This document shows, in pieces, positions 31,107 to 43,600 of a DNA stretch of 64,000 bases. Below the pieces are notes generated by a model. That model searched no databases. It was given only the letters and a program-made list of their open reading frames with translations, and was not told where the DNA came from. Numbering within the stretch: position 1 is the stretch's first letter; every line of letters starts with the position of its first letter. The DNA is from Bombyx mori (lineage: Eukaryota > Arthropoda > Insecta > Lepidoptera > Bombycidae). The stretch is from the NCBI RefSeq assembly GCF_030269925.1, contig NC_085130.1, forward strand, positions 880,501 through 944,500, written 5' to 3'. The position numbers and the translations under genes were made by a program.

Positions 31107-31112
31107 TTTATT
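31107..31112 (-). promoter_or_regulatory. Candidate poly-A signal of stum
   Basis: The first AATAAA on the minus strand downstream of the stum stop codon (about 450 bases away). The interval 31113-31560 would then be 3' UTR. Weak evidence, motif only. Confidence 0.3.
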
Positions 31113-31560
31113 TTAAACGATTGTTTAGCACCGAAAAAAGTTTTTTTTTTAAATATTATTTATAGTAATTTTATAGTTCGGTTAACGTGATTAATGTTAA
31201 TTTACATTTTAATCATAATATGTATTTTGTCAGGAATTATTATACTTTAGACCGCTTACTGAAACTCACTGTGTTGCCAATGTACAATTGTAAATTTCTT
31301 AGAAATTTCGCACTAACACATTTCTACCAACAAATTGAAGGAAATATTACTGTTCCCGCTGAATAACTTTACTTGTCATGACTTCTGCTTACGTTCCGTT
31401 AGCTCCGCTACTAAAGAGCTCGAAATCGTCTTTTCAAAACATCCAAATTATTATAATCTGTTTAGTTTAGATAACATTGGAGTGTTCCGCTGATAATTAT
31501 GTTACAGGTTATAATAGTGTTCGCGCCATTATTTGACAGATGAGTGCTGTCAATCTGACA

Positions 31561-31646
31561 TTACGGTCGCGTGTGATTGTTGGCTGTGATGGGAGGAGCT
31601 TCGGCCTCTTGTGCTGCTGCCTCAGCTCTTAATTTGCGGTATTTCC
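31561..31646 (-). CDS. stum: stum last exon
   Basis: Acceptor CTAATTACAG, then R(split)[11 protein letters not shown] and 16 more codons to TAA at 31563-31561. Encodes the cytosolic C-terminus: basic then Ala/Glu-rich. Confidence 0.88.
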
Positions 31647-34600
31647 CTGTAATTAGAATATTGTCTAGTAAAGTCAATGTGAACGCTATTATTATTATTA
31701 TTATTTATTTTTATTGCGTAGATGGGTGGACGAGCTCACAGCCCGCCTGGTGTTCCTCCTTCTTGTGTCGATAATCCTCAGTGTTAAGGGTCGTGGCCTC
31801 CTCTAATAACTTTCTCCTGTATTATCTTGCACCATTCCTGCCTGTCCTCGGCTGTGTGGATAGCAACGTGGACTGAAGTATTGAGAGTGGAGCATCTTTG
31901 GTCCGACCAGCGCATTGGACTTGTGTTAAGTAGTGGTAAATGCACCACCCACCTTGAGATATAAGTTCTAAGGTCTCAGTAGAGTTACAAACGGCTGCTC
32001 CACCCCTCAAACCGAAACGCATTACTACTTCACGGCAGAAATAGGTACGGTGGTGGTACCTACCCGCGCGAACTCACAAGAGGTCCTACCAACAGTAATT
32101 ACACAAATTATTACGTTAGGAAATCAAAATCAAAGTTTGCTATTTATTTAAAACTAATTTTAAAGTTTAATCTCTGACTGACTGATTCAGTTAGTTGCGC
32201 CGGGAGTCGCGGGTTCGAATCCGGGCAAATATTATGTGCTGAACAGGTTTTTTTGCTCTTTGTCTGGGTGTTCATTATCTATCTATGTATAATATTTAAA
32301 CGTATATAAATATCTGTCAGTCTTTGGTACCTATAACACAGGGAATCCTAATTTGAGGCCAAATGACGGTGCGTGATTTGTTCTCTGCTATTTATTTAAT
32401 AATAAAAACGTCAGAACAAACCTTGGAAATAGTTTTAAATATATTTCCTACTCACGAAAACCGAAGAAAATACTAACATAATACCCTTTTAGTGAACAAT
32501 CTAAGGCTAAACTATTCAATAAAGTTGAAACTCACGTGATATCTTCAGCATAATGACACCCCACCATATAGACCAGCCCCAACCGACCAGGCAGAAGAGA
32601 ACCGTGAACAGTTGACCACAACCAACGAGCAGGTTGATCACGAATGACCCTGAAACAATCAAGGTATTGTAGGAAACATGATCGGTCATTTTAATTGGCC
32701 GACAGACGTATTGTGTAGATCAGTTGTGTGCTTACCGAAGAACATAAACATATTTTATTTTTATTGCTTAGATGGGTGGACGTGCTCACAGCCCACCTGG
32801 TGTGAAGTGGTTACTGGAGCCCGTAGACATCTACAACGTAAATGCGTCACCCACCTTGAGATATAAGTTCTAAGGTCTCAGTATAGTTACAACGGCTGCC
32901 CCACCCTTCAAACCGAAACGCATTACTGCTTCACGGCAGAAATAGGCGGGGTGGAGGTACCTACCCGTATGGACTCACACGAGGTCCTACCACCAGTAAT
33001 TTGGATGACATGTAACATACTTATTGAATGTGAACTCTTCCGGATAAGAAGTGGTTAAGCAACACAACTAACTAAGCCTAAACCCAAACCCTAAACCTAA
33101 ACACTAAGCCCTAAGTCATTAGACAAACGTGTTATTACTTAACTATTATACATAAATCTATATGTTATTACAAGTGAAGGCAAAACGGTTAAGTCTTAAT
33201 TTGTCCTCTGTTGTCAACCGTTTGTATTTTGTTTCCTTTTTTTATAACCTGGCAACATTTAGTGTTACATAACCAGATTTCAACCAAATTTTGAGTACAT
33301 CGAAATATATGAATAAATATATAAAATAGAACAGATTTGTTTGAAAAAAAAAAAGCGAAGAACACAGTTAACATTACGTAGTATACCTAGTATAACATAA
33401 ATCCTTATTAACGAAACAAATTCAGCATTAATAAAAATGTTCGTTGACCCACCTATTCTGTGTCTGGCTCCGTCGTGGACTCCAAACCTCGGTATGCCGA
33501 AGCAGAGACAGAACAATCCGCTACAGATCGTCCCTGGAACACGAAGAGATGATAATAAATACGACATTTGAAATCCCGTTATAATTTTAATAAAATATTT
33601 CTTTTCAACACTATTATGGAACGGTCCTCGTATGCCTTCAAAGGTTATGTTGAGTCTCTATATCGGGCAAGGATTAATAAGACACGTATTCAGTTAAGTG
33701 ACTAACGTATATTGGGATTACAACCTAACGTGCTATCGACAGCCCGAAAATCCGGAGACTGACGTAGCATCTTTGCAATATAATTACCGCTAACACATAC
33801 AAAATTATAATTACTAGTGGTCCAGCAGTAGTCGAAATTCGACTATAATTAATTGAAATTATAAGTTTGAACATTATTATGATTCTATTATCAAATTATA
33901 TTATCACAGATTTCGACAAGACTAAACTTTAGGCAAATATTAATAAAGACAAACAATATTTAATCTATTCTCAATTTGACCACAGACTATAAGCAATAAG
34001 AAAAGTTTGACAGTAAAGAAATAGTATCAAATATATTAAGTGTATAATCTATGAAATAGTATGCATGCGTGTGTGTGTCAAATACATGGTAGTGTGTGTA
34101 ATGTTCTTTTTATTGATTTATTGTATTTTTTATGTATATTTTTTATAAATTAAGAGCATTCTGTACTTCTCCTCTATATTCTCTATAAGTGTGGGAAATT
34201 TCATACTGCTCCGTCCGCGCAATTTTCGTAAAAAGGGGTACAAAGTTTTTGCTTCACGTATTAATATATAGATTAGTTGCTATGGGGACATTTGTGGTCC
34301 CTACAGTTAGGTAGATGAACAAGACTCACCAAGGCCGGGAACGATTATGTTGAACAGCAAACAGAAGTATGCTAGAGCTATCGGCAGTATCGGGATAGCT
34401 CCACGCATCACACTCGTGTGCTCAACCAAAGAAGTGTCGAGTTTCTTCCGGGTATCCTGTTTGAAAATCAGAACAATTCAATAGCATTTAGAAGACGCGA
34501 ACTTAATATAAACGTTGTATTCGTCGCCATTTGCTGAACTAGACGTTTCACTTGTCAGCCCGTAATGTATATCTCTCTCCTTCATGGCTTCCTCATTACT

Positions 34601-37600
34601 GAGGGTCGTGACCACCTTGGTCCAGTTCTTGCACCAGCTTCCTCCAATATATAGAACAGTCAAAATTCTAAGTGAATAAACTCATTGAAACCCGCATGTT
34701 ATCCGCTAAATTTAAAACACATTTTTCGCTTCAAATGGCTTGATTTTAGGTTGATTTGTCAAAAACTCGAGAATGTTCTGAAGAAATCATAAACAAATAT
34801 TTAGGAATTTTAGTAGTGTAGTACGAGTAGTAAGTAGTAAGTGCTTAGTTGGTTGGCGCAGTCTCCATTATTGATTGACACTGTCGAACGAAGTTGATGA
34901 GCTACAGAAATTACGTCACGTGTCCTCAAATGTGTACCAGGCGCTCATAGTCAAGAGAAAGTGCAGCCTTGTTGCTCATATTGGCCTTTGCGTATTAGTA
35001 AAATTTGCTTAATATTGATTCAAGGATCTCGTTGTAGAATGAAAATATTCAGAACATATGTTATCTAATTAATTTCTCCCAAATTATCTCACTAAAGCAA
35101 TTTAAAAAAACAAATGGAAAAATGTTACTACTCCTGCCATCTATGAGCGAATATTTCTCTATACAGAGAACTAGCGGGCTCTCCGCTAGCTCCTTGCATT
35201 TATGAAGTCCTGGTGTCCCCATAGCCAAAGAACCGGATTCCGGTTCCGTTCCTCCAGATAATAAATAATAATTAAACTACTTACTTGTTTTGTCTTAACT
35301 CTTACATAAATGTTGAATTTTTTAGTAGGCGTCTAGTAGCATTCATATAGATATTATAAGAAATTTACTACGGAAATTTTCAATTTATTTGAATTTGATA
35401 CTAAATTAGATTTTATTTAGCAAAGCAACATGCAATGCGTACTGTATCTACTTATATCTATCTACATTGTGAAAAATGAAGTTCATATTACAATTTTAGC
35501 TTTTGTCACAAAATGTATCATGCTCGAATACACCTGAAGTCTTATTTGTATGTCATGTACATTGTATGTCGTACGTAAATCGCGACTGTATAACAGGGAA
35601 TCTATCGCTAAATAATAAATAGAGTTATTAGTTGAGAGATATACAGCGCCATCTATCATACGTTGGTGGTATTATACCAGTAATCTACCCAGCACTTTCA
35701 CTTTCAAATAATATGACAAAAATCGCGCGAGTGCATATTACGAAAAAACAGTTAAATAATAAATTTATTTCGATGATTATGACTTTGGATTCTTATCGAA
35801 GGCAAGGTTGTCATTAGCCACAATATCGATGTACACAAGGTTTCCTTACTTAATTTCCTTCTTGTATAGAAAACCATACGTAACTTCCTTGTATTTATAA
35901 AGTCCTGGTACTTGTTTTGAATGTAGAAATGTCACAGCGATTTCGCGTTTTTTGCAATTTTTATGTGAGTTTTTTTTTGCCCTACCTACCTACCTCTATT
36001 TCGACTTCTTCAATATCGATGTCTCTTTTCATGAATTCGGTTGATAGCATTATTTTAGATTTTCGAGGACGTGGCGAGGGCATTGGTGTTAGAAAATCGG
36101 CAGTGGACATAATCGTTATATTATATCACTTAAATTTGGATTTATGTGTAAATAAACAATTGTAGTCACAGAGACTTAAATTATTTAAGTATTTCTTTAC
36201 GACTTTAAAACTATTTTAAATTAGAAACAAATTATTATTGTAACAGGTAACTTCTTCACAAAAACATAAGTAAGTATTTTCTTCTAGTTATAAACTAAAA
36301 CCCGATCAATCATACTGTTGATAGTAAATAACAGAGATTTGAATTTCAATTTACTCAAACTTCTGATGTGATGCTGTAAATTTACCAAAGTCAAGGTACT
36401 TTTTAATTTATTGGACATTACATTACATTACAAAAACACATTTCATAAAATTTCTTGAATAAAATACATGAATTTTTATTTTATGTATTTTTCGATCACA
36501 AAACGCATATATAAAGGCTTTGATGGAACTTTTTCGACCCGTTTATTACGCGTGTGAAAATAACACTGATTGAATTTCATTGTATAAATAATAACATTTG
36601 GCTGATTGTTCGGTTAATGTAATGACGACTTGACCTTATGTCTGTTGTATTTGTCTGTTAGTACATTCTGTTTTGAATCCAATATTTTGGTTGTGTATTA
36701 GTAACTGTGTCAATAACATTAGATTCGTTTATTGCAAAAAAAAAAGAAACATGTGTGCAATTCACACGTGTTAGAAGTGAAATCTTCAAAAATTAAAATA
36801 CACTTATCCTAAATGTCTAAGTATATGTAAAATTTTGTCATTAGTAATAATTGTAAATCATCTTTTATAGTATGAGGTAGCGCCCTCTGTGAATAGATAT
36901 TTTAACGTCACGTATAATCCTAAATTTAAAATCACTACAAGAGGTTTCATATGAACGTTAGTATTAAAAAATCTCATAGATGGCGTTGTATTAAAAATTT
37001 TCGACACTTCCGTTGGATACCTGCCTGACGTTACATCTGTAAAAATTTTACCCTCATGCGCCTAAAGAAGTTTCACTTCAAAAACACAGGAAAGCTTATA
37101 TCTTCGGCTATTCTACCCTTCAGCCCTATGCATAGCTTCCTAGCGGCAGTAAGAGGGAGAAAGTACACGTACACGTACACTGTCAATAAAGACCTACGTT
37201 GGTTATTACAGAAATATGTAATTTTAGGCGGTTTTATTTTTAATATACGATATGATTTTAATTACTTCATCGTGAAGTCAGTTTGTAAGCATGTGTTAGG
37301 TACGTAATTGCTGAGATCAGTGTCTGTGATTTCAGCTTAGGCATAATTGCATCATTCGGTGTCAGTACAACGTCTTACCAAATGGACCCCTTGTGAGTCC
37401 GCAGGTACCACCACCCTGCTTATTTCAGCCGTGAAGCAGTAATGCGTTTCGGATTGAAGGGTGGGGCAGCCGTTGTAACTATACTGAGATCTTAGAACTC
37501 ATATCTCAAGGTGGGTGGCGGCATTTACGTTATAGATGTCTATATGCCTCAGTAACCATTTAACACCAAACAGGCTGTGAGCTCGTCCACGCAGCAATTC

Positions 37601-40600
37601 AATAAAAAAAAATTAGTCTTGTATTAAAAAAAAAACACTAGTGCTGATGGGGGACCCTTGTTTTTAAAAGCGTGTCCTTAGTCATAAAGTTTTGTTTATT
37701 ATTACTGTGATGTGTAACAGTGAATTATGGATTATTTAAAAATGCCAAATTTAATATTGAGGTTGTAGTACGGGCCACGCACCAGGCTCATTGCCAGATT
37801 GTGGCTCACTTGTATGTAATACAAAGATACAGAGAAGGAAGGAGAAAATCACACGGAGGGGGATAACACTTTTTTGTTACGTGACGATTTATTACAGTCA
37901 AATCCTACCGCAGGCCGCGTCAAGAAACTGCGTTCTAAAATAACTGACTTAACGAACCGTTGTATTTGGAAAAATACATTTTACGAATCGAACTATATGT
38001 GAGGCGCTTATCATTCATTTGATTACCTTTTCCTCCGTAAAAAAAAAAGAAACACACAAAACAAATGCTCTACAAACTTTAAAAACGACGCAAATCACTG
38101 AATTTCCCCGAAATCTCAGTCATTATTAATTCATTTGAAAAGCACAAAAATTGAAAGAAAATTGGTCCGTAATTACAGAATAAGTTCGCATCGAGTCCTT
38201 GGGTCGTGAGTCAGTCGCGTGTTCACTGGCCACTCGCTCATTGATGGTCAGATCCGAAGGTCGAGTTGCACGTTTTTCTTGTAACGTGACTCTTAGAGTC
38301 ATTATTGTATAAACAACAAATATGTCATTAATAAACAATCACTATACACTAAGAAAACATTTAAATATTTCATGAAAAAACAGTAAAGCATTTTTTTTGC
38401 CCTTGTAGGTAGACGAGCTTACGGCCCACCTGATGGTGAGTGTCGCCCATGGACTTCAGCAATGCCAGGGGCAGAGCCAAGCCGCTGCCTACCGCTGAAA
38501 TGAGCAAATACTTTAGTGTTATATTCGTCGTATAGTCGTTTAGAATTTAGACAAACTAACCTCGGGTGGTAAAGTTGGTGAGAGACTTTTGTTCTTAGAG
38601 AACTCGCTCGTCCTTCTACTGGAGGAGTGCTCGGACTGTCGACGGCACACGCCGCGGAGCCACGAGCCGAAGCGGTTGTTGCAGCAGCTGATGATAGATG
38701 TAATCTTTATTGTCATTGATATACTGGCGTGACCAGGTAGTGCGAAGGGAGGGAGCAAATGAATGGTGGTAGGACCTCTTGTGAGTCCGCAAGGGTAGGC
38801 ACCACCACCCCGCCTATTTCTGCCGTGAGGCAGTAATGCTTTACGGTTGGAAGGGTGCGGCAGCCGTTGTAACTATACCTTAGAACTCATATCTCAAGGT
38901 GGGTGGCGGCATTTACGTTGTAGATGTCTATGGGCTCCAGTTACCTTTAACACCAGGTGTGAGCTCGTCCACCCATCGAAGCAATTAAAAAAACAAATGA
39001 ATGAAGAGAGCTGGGAACTAGGGGCTAGTGGCGTAAATTGGGAGAAACCTATGCCCAGCAGTGAACGACTGTACTGATTATAAACGAGCTCATCTCCTAC
39101 CTGATGTTAATTCACCGAAGCAGGGGCTCTCGGCAGAAACAGGTGGGCTCATAGACTCATAGACTAGTCATAAAAATGTCTTATAATTGTAGTAATTTAC
39201 CTGAAGTCCAATAAGTGGTTCATGATCCTCATGGTCTCGCCCGCCCCGATTTGAGATGATCACTACCTCCGGAAATTTACCATAAATTCAGAGATTTCTT
39301 TTTTATTGCCCTTGTACGCAGACGAGCATACAGCCCACCTGATGGTGAGTGGTTACCGTCGCCCTTGGACTTCAGCAATGCCAGGAGCAAAGCCAAGCCG
39401 CTGCCTATCGCTTAATACTCTCCGCAGGCTTCGTTTGAAGAAGGACATGTCATAGCGCTCGGGAAGCACCGTGGAGAGGAGCTCATTCCATAGCCGGATG
39501 GTACGTGGCAAAAAATACCTCTGGAAACGCACTGTCGCGATATAAATGTAGTTTGGTATCCTGTCTTAATGATAAACTGCAGGAGTTCAGATCCCACCTG
39601 CGAGGAGTGTGCGTCCTAAAAAAACTTTGATGGACTATGTGAAATAGGATGTGCCTGAAAAAGGTGCGAATGCAGGGATGACGTATGATAAGATTGAATG
39701 GATAAAGATTACCAGCGCCGACCCCATATAGTGGGATGGGGGCAAGAAGAAGACGAGCTCTCCAGATTTTCAGCAGATACGAGTAGGCTCCACAACTGAC
39801 GTCACAACATGATTTTAAGCAGATACTGGTGCCTACTGACGTCAGAACATAAATGCCGCCCTCGCTTGAAATTTAAGCTAATTCTCATTAGACAACGATC
39901 ATCTAACCCTGCAAGGCTTGAACCCTGCTAACAGGCTAGCCGGTGCTAATGACTTCTCACCTCGTATGTGTCCTATCACTCAATATACTGTCTCTTCTGT
40001 CCACTTGGCTTTTTCTTCTCCCACAGCATCCAGTGTCGTCGGCAACGGCGGGAGTCAAGGCAGCGTTGGCCGGCGACATGGCAACATTTGCCGTTGACAT
40101 GGCAATGTTTCTCGGTGACATGTCGCTGACACGCTGATTGCGACCGCAACAGATTATGTCGCGGAATTTCCTTTTGCGTTTCACTTCGTCCTCGAATTCG
40201 ACTGAGGCCTAAAGGTGGAGAGTATATTTTGTTTTATTAATAACTAACTTTTTCCCGCGACTCCGTCCGCCTGGATTAGTTACTTTGGCATAACGCTAAA
40301 TTTTACCCCCACTTCATTTACGTGAGATTAGCGCGTTCAAACAAGCAAACAAACTCTTCAGCTTTATAATATTAGTATAGATAAATCAACAAATACTATG
40401 TTATTTTGTGAATACCCTTCACGGCTAACTTCCACTATCCTTTTTAGAGGTGTGAAGAGTTAGAGAGCCGTAACCGAAAATAAATGAGATTGAGACTCAG
40501 AATAAGTGGCAGTATTCACAATTAGATGCTTCTCCTCCTCCTTGCGTCGTATCCCTCATTGCTGAGGGTCGTGACTACCCTTTTGTATCATCTTCGCACG

Positions 40601-43600
40601 CACGATCTTTCTCCATCTATTCTTGTCTCTGGCGGTGTGGAGGGCGTTGTGAAACGTGGAATCAAGAGCGGTGCGGATCTGGTCGGACCAACGTATTGGG
40701 CTGCGCCCCCGAAGTCTTCTCCCATCTACCTTACCAGTCACGATGAGCCTCTCGAGATTGCTACCATCCTTCCTACCAATTCCTACCAATTAGATGCTTA
40801 CAGGCTATGATAACCAGTTCACACCAGGCGGTTCGTGCCTATTTACGGCAATAAAATAACCAATTGGAACGTACTCACAGTCGGTTACTCTTGGCAGAAT
40901 AGTCATGGTCATGTGAAATCCTTGTTTATTAAAGCCTTGACAACTGTTTTCCACAGTTCACGAATTGAGACTTGGTGCACATTTTATTTAAAGTCACGAA
41001 AAAGTAATAAATAAATACCTTTCCTGTTGCCGTTTCAACGTCTCTTATCATCTCTTCTTTTTCTTTTTTTTTGCAACAGTTAAGTTTTTCCATCAGCCCC
41101 ATTTTCTTTCCATGCAAAGTTTCGGATATTTCTTTCTGCCGGTCCTCTTTCATTACGCTCTCATTGTCTTTCGACGCCTCTAAATTTTCTCGCGTTAGAC
41201 TTTCTTCTTGTATTTTATCGTCATTTTCTTTCGGTCCTTTGACGCAGCACGGGCAACATTTAGATTTGCATTTCCCCATGATTCTTTCGCATAAGTTCGG
41301 CGGTTTTGGATGTTCGTCGCTTGGTATTGCGGGTTCGAGGTTCGTTTCTTGTTTTTTCGATTCTCTTCGAGTTCTGGCCGGTGGTATGGGCGTTGTGCTA
41401 ACGCTTTGAGGAAATCTACAAATAGAAGGTCAGGGAATTAGAAATTAAACTCAATCAATAGATATTGATACAAGTTTGGGTGGTCTTGAAAAAAAAATAC
41501 GTTTATTGTTAAGGCGAACTATTCTAATGTTAACAGAGTCAGAGTTACCTCGTGAGTCCGTAATTACTGGTGTTAGGACCTCTTGTGAGTCCACGCGGGT
41601 AGGTACCAACACCCTGCCTATTTCTGCCGTGAAGCAGTAATGCGTTTCGGTTTGAAGGGCGGGGTAGCTGTTGTAACTATATTTGAGACCTTAGAACTTA
41701 TATTTCAAGGTGGGTGGCGCTTACGTCGTAGATGTCTATGGGCTCCAGTAACCACTTAACAACAGGTGGGCTGAGAGCTCGTCCACCCATCTAAGCAATA
41801 AAAATAAAAACGAGAATTGTTCTATTATAATTGACTTTTTCAAATGATATTCATAATAGGGCACTTCGTTTAAATACGAATTCACATTTTGTTATTAAAT
41901 ACTTAACAAATTTTATTTAACATCATGCACCATATCAAAACACCGAGTATTGAAAAAGCGCAAAGTTTTTCTTTATATTTTAGCACTAGCGACCCGCCCT
42001 CGCTTCGCTTCGGAAACATTAAAACACACATGAAACCAAAAAAAATAAAATAAATAAATAAATAAAGTAGCCTATGTTCATCAGGGACAATGTCGGCTTC
42101 TAATGGAAAAAGAATTTTTCAAATCGGTCCAGTAGTTTCGGAGCCTATTCGAAACAAACAAACAAACAAATCTTTCTTCTTTATAATATTAGTATAGACA
42201 AACATTAAACAGATAATGTCAGGAATGTCAGATTCGTTTCACTAACGCTTAAAATATCACACAAAATTACAGTCGCAGTGTTTCAGACGGAAAAATCTTA
42301 TATATTTTTAAAATTGCAAGCTACATTGTAATCATACTCAACTGACACAAACTACAACAAAAGACAAACACACATACGTGCAAAGCTCCAAGTGTGTACA
42401 CATGCTTTAAATTTACCAACACAAAATTTAATTCGACAATTATAATTAATCACACACACACACACACACAAACAAACATATCGCGTGTTTGGTTCATTTC
42501 TATATTTATAAATTTTATTAAAACACACAGTCATGCGATCACCAAGAACACACTGTTACCTGAGCAACGTGGACTTGCCAGGGTACCTAGAAAGTATTTT
42601 AGAAGTCATCATCATCGTATAAGCCAAAAGACGCACATGGTTACAGTACCAGGCAATAAATATCGAACATCGATATTTAGAAAGAGACAGCCGTTTAATT
42701 TTTTTTTGCGTTAATTTATAATTGCGTCTAATTTATAATTTACGTAATTACTGGTGGTAGGACCTCTTGTGAGTCCGCACAGGTATGTACCGCCACCCTG
42801 CCTATTTCAGCCGTGAAGCAGTAATGCGTTTCGGTTTGAAAGATGGGGGAGCCGTTGTAACTATACTTGAGACCTTAGAACTTATATCTCGAGGTGGGTG
42901 GCGCATTTACGTTGTAAATGTCTATGGGCTCCAGTAGTCGCTTAACACCAGGTAAGCTGTGAGCTCGTCCACCCATCTTAACAATAAAACAAAAATGTTA
43001 TAAAGCGTTACCTGTGTGCGACGAAACACTAACGATCCGCTATCTTTAAGGAGACTAAATCTCAATCAGGTAATTTGCAACAGATATAACGCTCTACGAA
43101 GCAAAAATTAACTGTCTCTTGCCCGCGGTCGATGTGCAATATTTATCGCCGGGTACTGTACTGTACTCTGGGGATTGGTTTGAGAGTGTTTTGCCAATTG
43201 CAATAACTATTCTACCGCCTTAACGTGTTTTATTACCTAGGACCATTGCTCTAGAGTGATTTTTTTCCATGCATCATTTGGCTGTATGCACTCTGCTTTA
43301 CTTTCAGAAGATATGGGTATGGGTGAACGATCTCACAGCTCACCTGATGTTAAGTGGTTACTGGAGCCCTAAGACATCTACAACGTAAATGCGCCACCCA
43401 CCTTGAGATATAAGTACTAAAGTCTCAGTATAGTTACAACGGCTGCCCCGCCCTTCAAGCCGAACCGCATTACTGCTTCACAGCGGAAATAGGCAGGGTG
43501 ATGGTACCTACCCGGGCGGACTCACAAGAGGTCCTACCACAAGTAGAACCAGGTCTCCACTCAAGAACATGTTTACTCCAACGGTTATCAGTTCTCTGGC

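Noticed and set aside
32200..32275. tRNA gene at the GGTTCGAATCC word
   Set aside because: No acceptor stem, D arm or anticodon arm can be folded. A SINE origin fits better.
39198..39265. Extra stum exon ending CTTCAG|GTAAAT with an [10 protein letters not shown] frame
   Set aside because: The frame has in-frame stops before any usable acceptor, and the exon at 39961-40208 already joins its neighbours in phase.
41071..41409. 112-codon + strand frame
   Set aside because: Antisense of the stum Cys-cluster exon.
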